Shown: piece after piece, positions 55,771 through 64,000 of the stretch
Position numbering within the stretch: the stretch's first letter is position 1
Layout of the letters: each line of letters begins with the position of its first letter
Source of the DNA: Rebecca billardiae RCC1528
Lineage: Eukaryota > Haptophyta
Assembly (NCBI GenBank): GCA_965240325.2
Contig: OZ251230.1
Span: 2,728,001-2,792,000, forward strand
Length of the DNA: 64,000 nucleotides
Direction of reading: 5' to 3'
Position numbers and translations under genes: made by a program
Notes under the pieces: model-generated
What the model saw: only the letters and a program-made list of their open reading frames with translations
Told to the model about the DNA's origin: nothing
Databases searched by the model: none

Positions 55771-57495
55771 TCAGGGCAGGCCGTGCTGATCGCCGGCCGC
55801 CGCGAAGGACGCGGCGGCCTCATCCCGGAGCTCGGGCCAGTACTCGGGAAGCGCCGCGCGGAAGCACCGGCTGATTGCGTCCGCCACCCGATTGCGCGCC
55901 CCAGGCACATGCTTGCAGAGCAGCGTGCTGGATGTCTCCGCCGCGAGCAGGGCGAGGTCTTGCAGCAGGCAGTTGAGCACCGGTCGGTGGGGCACAGACA
56001 TGCGCGACAGCCACGCCACGGATGCAGAGTTATCACACAGTAAGAGGAGGTGCACAGCGGAGCGGCCGGCGAGCCAGCGCAAGCCGGCGAGCAGGACGCA
56101 CAAGCACTCGAGCTCGTTGATGTCCCACGCCTCGCCGGCCGGCACGAAGGCGCGCAGGTCCCACGCGGCGACATGGCCCGCCGACGACGCCGCCCCACCG
56201 CGCCCCGTGGAGAGGGCGGCGTCCGTGGCCACCGCCAGCCGCTCCGAGGGTCGCACGTACAGCTGCCGCCGACACGAGCCCCGCTCGAGCAGCCGCGCGA
56301 AGAAAGCGCACTCGCGCGGCAGCAGCACCCCCAGGGGCGCCACGAGGGTGCCGGACGCAGCGAACGCATCGTGCCGCGCATAGAGGAGGTCGAGGAAGGG
56401 GCGGATGAACGGGCGAACCGCGGGCTGTATCCGAGCGATCCAGCCGAGCTTGCCGATGAGCGAGCTGAGCTCCGGGCGCGTCACGCGGCTGCCGAGCAGC
56501 GTGAGCAGCGCCGGGAACCACTTGGCGCGCTTCCGCTCGGGTAGAGACACCGAGCCCTGGACCGCGTCAATGACGACGCCAAGCAGCTCGATGTGCTGGC
56601 ATGCGGGCACGATCTTGGTCGGCTTGGCCGACGGCGGCAGACCCGCGGCGCGCAGCGTCGAGCAGTAGAGCTGGAATGCCCGATCGAGGTCCCCCCGGTG
56701 CGAGCTCCACCCGAAACCGTCATCGACAAAATTCTTGAGCTTGAAGCGCAGCTCCCCCGACCAGCGCGCCACGAACGCGTGCCGCAGCAGATCTGAGAGC
56801 CGGCAAAACAGGAACGGCGCGGACGCGGCGCCGAAGGGGAGCGAGGTGTACACGTAGTAGGCGCCCTCCCACCAAATGCAGAGCAGCCACAGATCCTCCG
56901 GGCGCACGGCGACGCGCGTGTATGCCGCGTCGATGTCCACCTTGAAGATCCAGGTGCCGGGGGTCAGATCGGCCAGGAGCTCGTCCAGCGACTCAAAGGT
57001 GAACCGCGGCGCGCGGATGTCGGCGTTCACGCCCGAGGCCGTCATGTCCACGATGAGGCGGAAGTCGTCCTCGTCCTTCGGTACGCAACCGAGCGGCGAC
57101 ACCGCCACTGGCCGCGGCAGGGGCCGGCCGCCGCGCGCCGGCCCCGCCAGCACGCCCGATGACACATACTCGGCGAGCCGCGCGCGCACAAACTCGGGCT
57201 GCGCCAGCGAGGAACGGTGGTTGGGACGGAACCGCGACACGCGCGCGCCGCGGTAGAGCAGATCGACGCCGTCACGCAGCTCCACGGACAGGTCAACGCC
57301 GGTGAAGGCATGGATGAAGGACGCCAGCGCCACGTAGTTGCGCTGCATGGCGTTGGGCACGAGACTGTGTGCGAGGTCAGCGCGCAGGCCGGTGCGCGCG
57401 ACCATCTCGGCGGAGGTGATGGGCGGGCGAGTCATAGCGAGCGGCGCGCCGCGGAACGCGGCGGGCACCGACAGGGGATCTCGTCGCGCGCCCAC
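55771..57495 (-). CDS. reverse transcriptase-RNase H of the DIRS-like element
   Basis: 574 residues; the start at 57495 lies 6 bp after the gag stop, and MTRPPITSAEMV 20 residues later is an alternative. RT motifs in order: PLGCVPKDEDDFRLIVDM, IFKVDIDAAYTRVAV (first catalytic Asp), TSLPFGAASAPFLFCRL, and FVDDGFGWSS (the YxDD-type box with Phe). RNase H follows in the C-terminal ~170 residues: VATDAALSTGRGGA, INELECLCVLLAGL, LLLCDNSASVAWL and VADAISR, giving the D-E-D-D set. RT copies the element RNA and RNase H removes it. This RT-RH layout with a short ~570-residue ORF and no integrase or protease is that of DIRS-order elements. The frame is intact. Confidence 0.93.
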   Translation of the reverse strand: MGARRDPLSVPAAFRGAPLAMTRPPITSAEMVARTGLRADLAHSLVPNAMQRNYVALASFIHAFTGVDLSVELRDGVDLLYRGARVSRFRPNHRSSLAQPEFVRARLAEYVSSGVLAGPARGGRPLPRPVAVSPLGCVPKDEDDFRLIVDMTASGVNADIRAPRFTFESLDELLADLTPGTWIFKVDIDAAYTRVAVRPEDLWLLCIWWEGAYYVYTSLPFGAASAPFLFCRLSDLLRHAFVARWSGELRFKLKNFVDDGFGWSSHRGDLDRAFQLYCSTLRAAGLPPSAKPTKIVPACQHIELLGVVIDAVQGSVSLPERKRAKWFPALLTLLGSRVTRPELSSLIGKLGWIARIQPAVRPFIRPFLDLLYARHDAFAASGTLVAPLGVLLPRECAFFARLLERGSCRRQLYVRPSERLAVATDAALSTGRGGAASSAGHVAAWDLRAFVPAGEAWDINELECLCVLLAGLRWLAGRSAVHLLLLCDNSASVAWLSRMSVPHRPVLNCLLQDLALLAAETSSTLLCKHVPGARNRVADAISRCFRAALPEYWPELRDEAAASFAAAGDQHGLP

Positions 57496-57501
57496 CGCCT
57501 C

Positions 57502-59609
57502 CTAGACGCGGCCCACGCCCGTGTGCTGCTGCACGTGCGCTGTCTCGGCGTGCGCGCCGGCCAAGTGGCCAAGGCTCCCGCACAGAGCGCACTTGGTGGC
57601 GTGCGCGAGCGTGAAGTTGTGCTGCATCTGCGCAGACGGTTGGCCGCCGGCCGACCGGTACGCGGCGAACAGCGGGCACGCCGCCGCGGAGCAGTCGCCG
57701 AATAGCTGGTGCCGTAGGCAGCCGTGCGCGCGGAAGACGCGGTGGTTGGCCTCCGAGAGCAGGGGCCGCCCGCTCGCGTCGCACACACCCCCGTACCGCG
57801 CCAGCTCGCGCGCCAGCGTCAGCGGCGGCACGCCCCCCGCAGAGGCGGCGCCCGGGAACGGTTGCGGCAGCGTCCGCGGCGGCCCGCCTGGCGGCGGGGG
57901 CGGCGGGCCGGGAGGCGGCGCCTGCGGCCCCGGCGGGTACGGCGCCGGTGTGTACGGCGCCGGCCCGGGCGCCCAGGCCGAACCCGCCGGCGGCACGTAC
58001 GTGAGCGCGAGCGGCGCGGGCCCGGGCTGCGCCCCCTGTACCGGCGGCGCCGGCGGGGCCGGCGCTGCCGCCTGCAGCCCCTGCGGGTACGGCGCCGGCG
58101 GGCACAGCGCCGGGCGGGGCGCCCAGGACGATCCTGCCGAGGGTGCGCACGTGAACGAGAGCGGCACGGGCCCGTGCGGCGCCACCTGCATCGGCGCCGA
58201 CCACGACCAGCAGCCCCACTCCGCTGCGCCGGGCGCCGCCCCGCCAAAGCCGGGCGACAGGTCCTGCACCATCAGCGACGGCGGCGGCGGCGGAATCGGC
58301 ATGCTCCCACCGTAGACGCGCATCAGCGGGCGCATGGCAAACTTGTCATGGAAGGGGTTGTCGTTCTTGTAGCAGTCGAAGAACGGCTCCCGCCCGCCAC
58401 CGATGCTCGCCACCAGCGCCGCCACGCCCGAGCGCGCGTCGAGCACCCGCCCGAGGCTCTCCGAGAATTCAGAGTGGAACTGTGCCGCCGCCCGCCAGTC
58501 GCGCGCCTCAGCGAGCTGCATCACGAAGCCCCTGTACTCGCGCAGCACCTCGGCGTCACCCGCGCGCGTGCAGAAGCCCTCGGCCTGCTCGACGAGCAGT
58601 ATGAAGTGGAGCTGGCTGAGGAGCTGGTAGGCCTCGCGCAGCTCGCCCTTCGTGTTGAAGTAGACGCTTCGATCGACCTGCGCGTGCGGCACCTCAGCCA
58701 TGTTGAAGGACTCCCAGACGACCGAACCCGCCGCGTTCGCCGGCACGCCCAAGCCGCGCCGCATGGACGAAAACGCCCCGCGAGCCGGGAAGCTCGGCCT
58801 CCCCCCCCCGGTCCCACGGAGTTGGCCGCCCGCGCCGCCCGCGAGCGCGCAAGCGTTCGCGAACTCGTGCGCGGCCCCCGCAAGGAAGCCAGCCCCACCG
58901 AAGGGGACGGGATGCGGCACGAGCGAGCTGGGCGGGGCGAGGGGCGCCGCCGCGTCCGGCGCCGGCCGGACGCCCCAGGGCGGCGGCCGCGGCGGCGGGA
59001 CAGAGGTGGGCCCCGTCGGTGCGCCGTCGGCGGGCGGCGCGCCCGAGTGGCCACCGACCGCCCCATCACCCGCACCGTTGCCGTGGACGCCGCGAAGGAA
59101 GTCAGTGAGGCTGTTCGCGAGGTCGGGTGGTAGGCCAGTCGGAATGCCCGGCTGGCCAGCGGGCGCGGCCGGGGGGGCGGGTGCCTGCGGCTGCGCAGCA
59201 GCCGCCGTCGACGCGGCGCCGGCCGCTCGCCCGGGCGCGGGCGCGGGAGCAGCCCCCGCCGTCGTCCTGGCACCGGCCGCCGGCGCGGTCGCGGGCGGCG
59301 GCTGGACCGGCAGCGGGCCGAGCTGCTGCACCGGCGCGGCAGGCGGCAGGGTACTTGCTTGGCGGCCACCCGCGCGCCCACCCCGGCCCCGACCGCGGCC
59401 CCCGCCGCCGCGCCCACGAGCGCCGAGGACCTGCTGGTTGACGACGCGGCAGGCGGCAGGGTACTTGCTTGGCGGCCACCCGCGCGCCCACCCCGGCCCC
59501 GACCGCGGCCCCCGCCGCCGCGCCCACGAGCGCCGAGGACCTGCTGGTTGACGACGGCCGCTGCCGCCGCGCGGCGCCGCGACACGCGTTGGACTGCAGG
59601 CACCGCCAT
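57502..59609 (-). pseudogene. gag-like ORF1 of the DIRS-like element, frameshifted by a 110-bp duplication
   Basis: The likely native start MAVPAVQRVSRRR (59609) lies 15 bp inside the A1 repeat boundary. It reads into an RGG-rich segment (VVNQQVLGARGRGGGGRGRG) and is then thrown out of frame by a 110-bp tandem duplication (59335-59554). The downstream body remains open to the stop at 57502, joined to an unrelated leader frame that extends up to 59814. The body is Pro/Ala/Gly-rich with a central conserved-looking block (MAEVPHAQVDRSVYF, AYQLLSQLHFILLVEQAEG). The C-terminal Cys/His block has CLRHQLFGDCSAAAC and CALCGSLGHLAGAH, a zinc-knuckle-like C-x2-C-x4-H-x4-H. It is probably the nucleocapsid-like RNA-packaging protein. 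Recoding or re-initiation could still give product. Confidence 0.7.
59335..59554. repeat. 110-bp tandem duplication in gag
   Basis: Copies 59335-59444 and 59445-59554 appear identical by eye (for example GGTACTTGCTTGGCGGCC in each). 110 is not a multiple of three, so the duplication shifts the gag frame. Confidence 0.9.
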
Positions 59610-59624
59610 GTCGCCTGTCGGGAC

Positions 59625-60061
59625 GGCGGGAGGCGGAGGAGCGCAGCTGGTTGTCCGTGCGGCTGCTCGGCGCCAAGCGTGGCCCGTCGGCTGGGTTTGG
59701 TAGTCGGGCGGCGGTCCGGTCGGCGGTCGGGCAGGGCGAGGTGCGCCGTGCGGTCGGGCGGGAAAGCGGACGGCTGCTGGGCGAAACTCGCTCCTGTTCG
59801 CCAAAGCCGGTCACTGCCCGTCAACTCCCGGCGCGCGCTCACTTTTCTGCGGTCCGCGCCAAAAGCGAGCTGCCACACGCTCGGAACGCTGTCCGGGGGC
59901 GCGCTGCGAGCTCCGAGCTCCGAGCCCGTCCGGGCGGGGGTGCGGTCGGAGGGGCGCTGGAGGAGGGTATCGGGCGGCGGCGAAGCGGCGCCGGCAGTCA
60001 TAACGCGATAACCGCCGCAGACTGCCAAACCCGCCACTCCCGTCGCGTCGGCCATCGCCCC
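59625..60061 (-). repeat. split direct repeat A1 (element 5' end)
   Basis: 437-bp partner of 53590-54026. It should carry the element promoter. Near its start it contains ATAACGCGATAACC-type words that recall the B-repeat terminus. Confidence 0.88.
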
Positions 60062-60515
60062 AAAAGCGCAGTCCGCCCAAGCCGAAGGGTCCGCGCCGTG
60101 GCTGCCTCGTCACGTCAACCGGACGACAGCCACACTGATGAGTGATGGTAGCTCACTGACTTTTGTCTTTGTCTGACCGTGTGACACGATCCCGGTGTCT
60201 GTGACCGACTCTGAGCTGAGTCGCAGGGATTGATTGGTGATTCTGACAACTACGTCTCAGGTACAGCGCACCGCGCGTCATTCATCGTCAGATTGGCGCC
60301 GGCGGCACACTGACACTGTCACCATTGGTAACAGCGTCGTCAGTGTCGGCGACAACCTCCCCGCCGTCCGCGCGGCGTGATGCGCGCCAATCGGCGCCGC
60401 ACGCGGCACGGGCCGGCCGCGGGCGCCCCGCCCCGGCTCGGCTCGCGCGCACGCCGTCCGACGAGACGCCCGCCGCGCACGCGCCGCGCACCGCCCGCCC
60501 GCCGGCACCCAGCCG
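60062..60515. other. intergenic, 3' flank of the mitochondrial coiled-coil gene
   Basis: AT-richer, gene-free sequence between the retroelement and the stop codon of the minus-strand gene. Contains GTGTCTGTGACCGACTCTGA-like words. No repeat is recognised. Confidence 0.4.
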
Positions 60516-61129
60516 TCACCACACCGTCGACGCGGGCTTCTTCTTGGGCGGCGGCGGGCTGGCAGCAGCGCCCGCCGCGCCCTCGGCGCCGTCGCGCGCT
60601 GCGGGCGGCGGGGGCAGGGCCGAGCCGTCGACCGAGCTGCGGAGGGCGCGCGGCGGGGCGCGCGGCGGGCGCGCGGCACGCGCGTCGTCAGCCAAACCGC
60701 GCGCGCGCGCGCGCGCGCGCGCGGCGCCGGCGGCCAGTCCGGGCGAGGGTCGCGGCCCCACCTGAGGATGGCGCGTGCGCGCGCGGCGGCGCCAAAGGCG
60801 CCGAGGCCGCGCGGCGCGAGCGCGTCGCGCGCGTCGGCGAGCGTCGCGCGCAGCGCCTCCTTCTCGGCGCGCAGCTTCTCCGCCTCCTCCTGCTGCGCCA
60901 GCAGCTGCTCCTCGAGCTGGACGACCGCGGTCGCGTACTTGGACTTGTACTGCAGCACGCGGAAGGAGCAGTACACGCCCCAGCCCGTGGCGGCGAGGGT
61001 GACGACCGTGTCCGCGGAGATGCCCCACGCCGACGCGCGCGGCGTGGGCTGCGCGCCGCCGCCGCCGCCGCCGCCGCCCGCCGCCTGTGTGGCGGTGCTC
61101 AGCCACCGCCGAGCGTGCCGCGCCGCCAT
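60516..61129 (-). CDS. small membrane-anchored coiled-coil protein, probably mitochondrial
   Basis: Exons 61129-60762 and 60636-60516 (CAG|GTGGGG...CCGCAG|C, phase 2) total 489 nt, giving 162 residues. The N terminus MAARHARRWLSTATQA is basic and Ser/Thr-rich without acids, a mitochondrial presequence type. One hydrophobic helix (TVVTLAATGWGVYCSF, ~residues 42-57) is followed by a coiled coil, VVQLEEQLLAQQEEAEKLRA and onward, then a basic Pro/Lys tail ending KKKPASTVW. I do not recognise a family; the layout resembles small inner-membrane assembly or scaffold subunits. It is head-to-head with the mismatch-repair gene, 194 bp apart. An in-frame Met at 61246 is less likely. Confidence 0.75.
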
Positions 61130-61323
61130 CGCGGTGCCCTCGTCGCAAAGATCCACCGGGGCCGGTCCGGATTCCGATTTCCGGCCAACAAAGGTCAGGC
61201 CGGCTGGCGCCGCGAGCTCGCGAGCTCCACAGCGGCGGCGGCACACTCGTCAACTCGATCGGTTGGCCAACGACCATCCTCGTCGGAGAGCTCGACGCGA
61301 GCAGCGAGCGCGCGCCTCGCGGG
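61130..61323. promoter_or_regulatory. 194-bp bidirectional promoter region
   Basis: It separates the divergent start codons of the coiled-coil gene and the PMS2-like gene. No core element could be assigned. Confidence 0.45.
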
Positions 61324-64000
61324 ATGGCGAGCATGCGCCGGATGGGCGCGGACGACGCGCTGCGGCTGTGCGCGGACCAGGTGATCACCGGGCTCCCCTC
61401 CGCGCTCAAGGAGCTCGTCGAGAACGCGCTGGACGCGGGCGCGCGCACGGTGGACGTGACGCTCGAGGCGCACGGCGCGTCGCTGCTGCAGGTGGCGGAC
61501 GACGGGCGCGGGATCGCGGGGGCGGAGCAGCACGCGCTGATCGCGCGGCGGCACGCCACGTCCAAGCTGCGCCACTTCGCCGAGCTCGACGCCGTCGCCT
61601 CCTTCGGCTTCCGCGGCGAGGCGCTCTCGTCGCTCGCGGCGCTGGCCGAGCTCGAGGTCGAGACGCGGCCGCGCGCCGGCGCGCCCGGCGGCGAGGTGGG
61701 GCGGCGGCTGCGCTTCGGGCACGACGGGCGGGTGCTCTCGAGCGAGATCGTCGCGCGCCAGCCCGGCACGTGCGTGCGCGTGCGCAACCTCTTCTGCACC
61801 TTCCCCGTGCGCGCGCGCGAGCTCGCGCGGCGCGCCAAGCCGGAGCTGCGGCGCGCGCTTGGCCTGCTGCAGGCGTACGCGCTCGCGCGGCCGGACGTGC
61901 GCTTCAGCCTGAGCCACGCGCCCACGCCGGGCGGCCGCGCCGGCGCGCCGCTGCTGCGCACCGAGGGCGCGCCGCCGGGCGCCGCGCCGCCGCCGCCGGG
62001 CGCGGAGGCCGAGGGCGGCGGCGCGGCGCGCGCGCCGCCGTCCGCCGCGCTGCTGCTGCGCGCGGCGGGGTCGGTGTACGGCGCGGCGCAGGCGCTCGAG
62101 CTGATGCACGTGGACGAGACGGCGGAGCTGGGCGGCGCGGCGGAGGAGGCCGCGCCGCCCGCTGCCGACGCCGCCGCCGCCGCCGCCGACGCGGCGCCTC
62201 CCGCCTCCGGTGCGGAGGGGGGCGGCGGTGGCGGCGGTGGCGGCGGTGGGGGCGGTGGGGGCGGCCTGCTGCTCGACTCTCTGCACGCACTGGCGCACGG
62301 CACACCCGCCCCCGCGCCCACGGGCGCAGGCGGCGGCGGAGGCAGCGGCGCGGGCGCGCAGGGCGGCCTGCCCGCGCCCGGGCGCGTGCGCGTGTGCGGG
62401 CTGGTCTCGCGGCCGCGCACCGCCTCCGCGCGCGCGTCCGCGGAGCGCCAGACCTGGCTGCTGAACGGCCGGCCGGTCGAGTGCGCGCGGCTGAGCCGCG
62501 CGCTGAACGAGGCGTTCCGCAGCGCCACGTCGCGCGCGGACGCGTTCCCCGCGGCGGTGCTGTGGCTCTGCCTGCCCGAGGGCGCCTTCGACGTGAACGT
62601 GAGCCCGGACAAGCGCACCGTGCTGCTGCGCGACGAGGCCGCGGTGTGCCACGCGGTGCGGTGCGCGCTGCTGCGCGCGTACGACCGCGCGCTGCTGGGC
62701 GCGGGCGGAGGGGCGGGGGGCGGGCGGCGGGGCGGCGAAGGGGGCGGCGCGGCGGCGGCGGCGGGCAGCGCGCGCGGCGCGCTCGCGCTCGGCGAGGCGG
62801 CCGCGCCGCACGCCGGCGCGCGCGCGGCGCACGGCGCGGCCGGCCTCGGGCGCGCGCTGCCCGGGGGCGCGGTGCAGGGCGTGCTGCCCGCGCCCACGCC
62901 GCTGCCCACGCCCACCACGCTGCCGCGCGCGAGCGCCGCCGACGCGGGCGGCGATGGCGACGGCGCGCCGCCCGAGCTCGGCGCGTTTGGGCACGGCGCG
63001 GCCCCGAGCGCGCCTTCGCTCTGCGGCCGCGGCGGCGGCGGCGGCGCGGCCGCGCCCGAGGCCGCGCCGCCGCCGCGGTGCGCAGCCGCGCCGAGCGCGG
63101 CCGATGGCGGTGGCGGTGGCGGTGTGCGCCCGCTGGTGCGGCTGGACGACCTGGGCTGCCTGCGCGCGCACGAGGCGGCGGCCGAGCTGCGCGGCGCGGC
63201 GGAGCGGCTGCTCGGCGCGCGCCCGCCGCTGCGCCCCGCGCGGCGCGCGCGCGCGCTGTGCGCCGCGCTCGCGCTGCAGTGCGCTGCCGGCTCGGTGCCG
63301 GACGGGCCGGCGGGCGGCGCGCTGCTGGGCGCGGCGCTGGGCGCGCTGGGCGCGGTGGCGGGCGGCGCGCTGGGCGTGCGCGAGCTCGCGGCGGCGGCGG
63401 GCTGGCGCGGCGAGGCGCGCGGCGCGCCGAGCGCCGCCGCGCTGGTGGACGCGCTCGGCGCCGCCGCCGCCGCCGCCGACGACGCCGACGCCGCCGCCGA
63501 CGCCGCCGCCGCCGCGGGCGCGCCTTGGCCGCGGGCGGCGGCGCTCGGCGCCGATCCGGACGCACCGTCGCCGCCGCCGTCGCGCGCGGCGTCGAGCAGC
63601 CGGCCGGCGGACGCGCGAGACGCGGCGGCGGCGGCGGGCCTGCTCGGCGCGCTCAGCGTGCCGCCGAGCGCGCCGCAGCCCGCGGCGGCCGGCGGCGGCG
63701 GCGCGCGGCGGCGCGCGCGCGGCGGCGCGGCGGCGGGCGCGCGCGGCGGCGGCACGCCGCCGCTCTCGGTGGCCTTCGACGCGGGCCAGCTCGCCGCCGC
63801 CGCGGCCGCCGCGGGCGCGCGCGCGCCGCCCCAGCCCGCGCCGCCCGCGGGCGGCGCGGCGGGCGGCGCGCGCGCGGGCGCCGGAGGCATCCGCTCGGCG
63901 GGCGAGCTCGAGGCCGCGGCCGCGGCCGCGGCCGCGGCCGCGGCGGGCGGCGGCGGCGGCGGGCCGGGGCTTGGCGCGCTCGAGGCGGCGCTGAGCGCGC
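61324..64000 (+). CDS. PMS2: PMS2-type MutL homologue, DNA mismatch repair (3' end outside window)
   Basis: Open from ATG 61324 (MASMRRMGADDALRLC; Met codons at 61333 and 61342 also possible) through base 64000 without a stop. The GHKL ATPase signatures are in order: SALKELVENALDAGA (motif I), VADDGRGI (motif II, with Asp in place of the usual Asn of DNGxG), RRHATSKLRHFAEL and FGFRGEALSSLAAL (motif III). NLFCTFPVRARELAR and LLQAYALARPDVRFSLS are PMS2/PMS1-type rather than MLH1-type. After an Ala/Gly-rich insertion (~residues 215-340) the transducer domain resumes: TWLLNGRPVECARL and FDVNVSPDKRTVLLRDE. PMS2 pairs with MLH1 as MutL-alpha, which nicks the strand to be repaired. The C-terminal endonuclease and dimerisation domain lies beyond the window. 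The last ~400 residues seen are Ala/Gly-rich. Confidence 0.9.
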   Translation, partial: MASMRRMGADDALRLCADQVITGLPSALKELVENALDAGARTVDVTLEAHGASLLQVADDGRGIAGAEQHALIARRHATSKLRHFAELDAVASFGFRGEALSSLAALAELEVETRPRAGAPGGEVGRRLRFGHDGRVLSSEIVARQPGTCVRVRNLFCTFPVRARELARRAKPELRRALGLLQAYALARPDVRFSLSHAPTPGGRAGAPLLRTEGAPPGAAPPPPGAEAEGGGAARAPPSAALLLRAAGSVYGAAQALELMHVDETAELGGAAEEAAPPAADAAAAAADAAPPASGAEGGGGGGGGGGGGGGGGLLLDSLHALAHGTPAPAPTGAGGGGGSGAGAQGGLPAPGRVRVCGLVSRPRTASARASAERQTWLLNGRPVECARLSRALNEAFRSATSRADAFPAAVLWLCLPEGAFDVNVSPDKRTVLLRDEAAVCHAVRCALLRAYDRALLGAGGGAGGGRRGGEGGGAAAAAGSARGALALGEAAAPHAGARAAHGAAGLGRALPGGAVQGVLPAPTPLPTPTTLPRASAADAGGDGDGAPPELGAFGHGAAPSAPSLCGRGGGGGAAAPEAAPPPRCAAAPSAADGGGGGGVRPLVRLDDLGCLRAHEAAAELRGAAERLLGARPPLRPARRARALCAALALQCAAGSVPDGPAGGALLGAALGALGAVAGGALGVRELAAAAGWRGEARGAPSAAALVDALGAAAAAADDADAAADAAAAAGAPWPRAAALGADPDAPSPPPSRAASSSRPADARDAAAAAGLLGALSVPPSAPQPAAAGGGGARRRARGGAAAGARGGGTPPLSVAFDAGQLAAAAAAAGARAPPQPAPPAGGAAGGARAGAGGIRSAGELEAAAAAAAAAAAGGGGGGPGLGALEAALSA

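Larger units (their letters stand above)
53406..60061 (-). mobile_element. DIRS-order retrotransposon of Ngaro/PAT type with split direct repeats, 6.66 kb
   Basis: Read on the minus strand the order is A1 (60061-59625), gag-like ORF, RT-RNase H, minisatellite, B1 (54145-54027), A2 (54026-53590), B2 (53524-53406). This A1-ORFs-B1-A2-B2 arrangement is diagnostic of tyrosine-recombinase retrotransposons with split direct repeats, which integrate through circular DNA and make no target duplication. The 437-bp A copies and 119-bp B copies each align without gaps; I saw one substitution in A (near 53690 versus 59725). The insertion is therefore recent. B1 ends and A2 begins at one junction (GGTTAT|GGGGCG), the expected circle joint. 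No tyrosine recombinase is recognisable. Confidence 0.87.

Overview
The window is nuclear DNA of a eukaryotic microalga, very GC-rich (by eye well above 70%). I infer this from spliceosomal introns (almost all with GTGCG donors and CGCAG-type acceptors), a five-unit polyubiquitin gene, a polycystin/REJ-type surface protein, a probable plastid protein with a bipartite-looking leader, a candidate ciliary repeat protein and a DIRS-type retroelement. A haptophyte (possibly a pavlovophyte) fits best; the sequence alone does not prove this.

Region 1 (1-26.2 kb) is a tandem pair of giant minus-strand genes, start codons 19,933 bp apart. The complete copy (26168 to 7492, five exons, 5,972 residues predicted) encodes a signal peptide, seven RCC1-type repeats (a complete beta-propeller), about 2,500 residues of Ser-Pro-Pro-Pro hydroxyproline-rich stalk, three IPT/TIG-like domains, a REJ/PKD-like region, a GPS autoproteolysis motif, polycystin-like membrane segments and a long disordered cytosolic tail. 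The second copy (6235 to beyond base 1) has the same exon lengths and leaves the window inside its stalk. The huge plus-strand Gly/Ala-rich open frames opposite the stalks are shadows.

Region 2 (27-43.4 kb) is ordinary gene-dense euchromatin: a PH-domain protein, an unrecognised Ala-rich protein, a thioredoxin-fold secreted/plastid protein, a kelch/coiled-coil protein, a His-rich secreted protein, polyubiquitin, a ciliary-type repeat protein, a multipass membrane protein and a GT77-type glycosyltransferase. GT77 enzymes elsewhere decorate hydroxyproline-rich glycoproteins, a possible functional link to the stalk genes.

Region 3 (43.4-53.3 kb) has a microsatellite-rich, AT-richer gap beside a candidate 950-bp terminal-inverted-repeat element. 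Then come a divergent gene pair (a helical nuclear-type protein and a short-chain dehydrogenase), a three-exon receptor joining a type-1 periplasmic-binding-like ectodomain through one membrane pass to a TIR-like FISHQW cytosolic domain, and a probable plastid protein.

Region 4 (53406-60061) is a DIRS-order, Ngaro/PAT-type retrotransposon on the minus strand. Its split direct repeats have the arrangement A1-ORFs-B1-A2-B2 with nearly identical copies. It has intact RT-RNase H, but gag is frameshifted by a 110-bp tandem duplication, and a minisatellite occupies the place where the tyrosine recombinase should be. Region 5 (60.1-64 kb) holds a small membrane-anchored coiled-coil protein, probably mitochondrial, and, divergently, the 5' part of a PMS2-type mismatch-repair gene that leaves the right edge.
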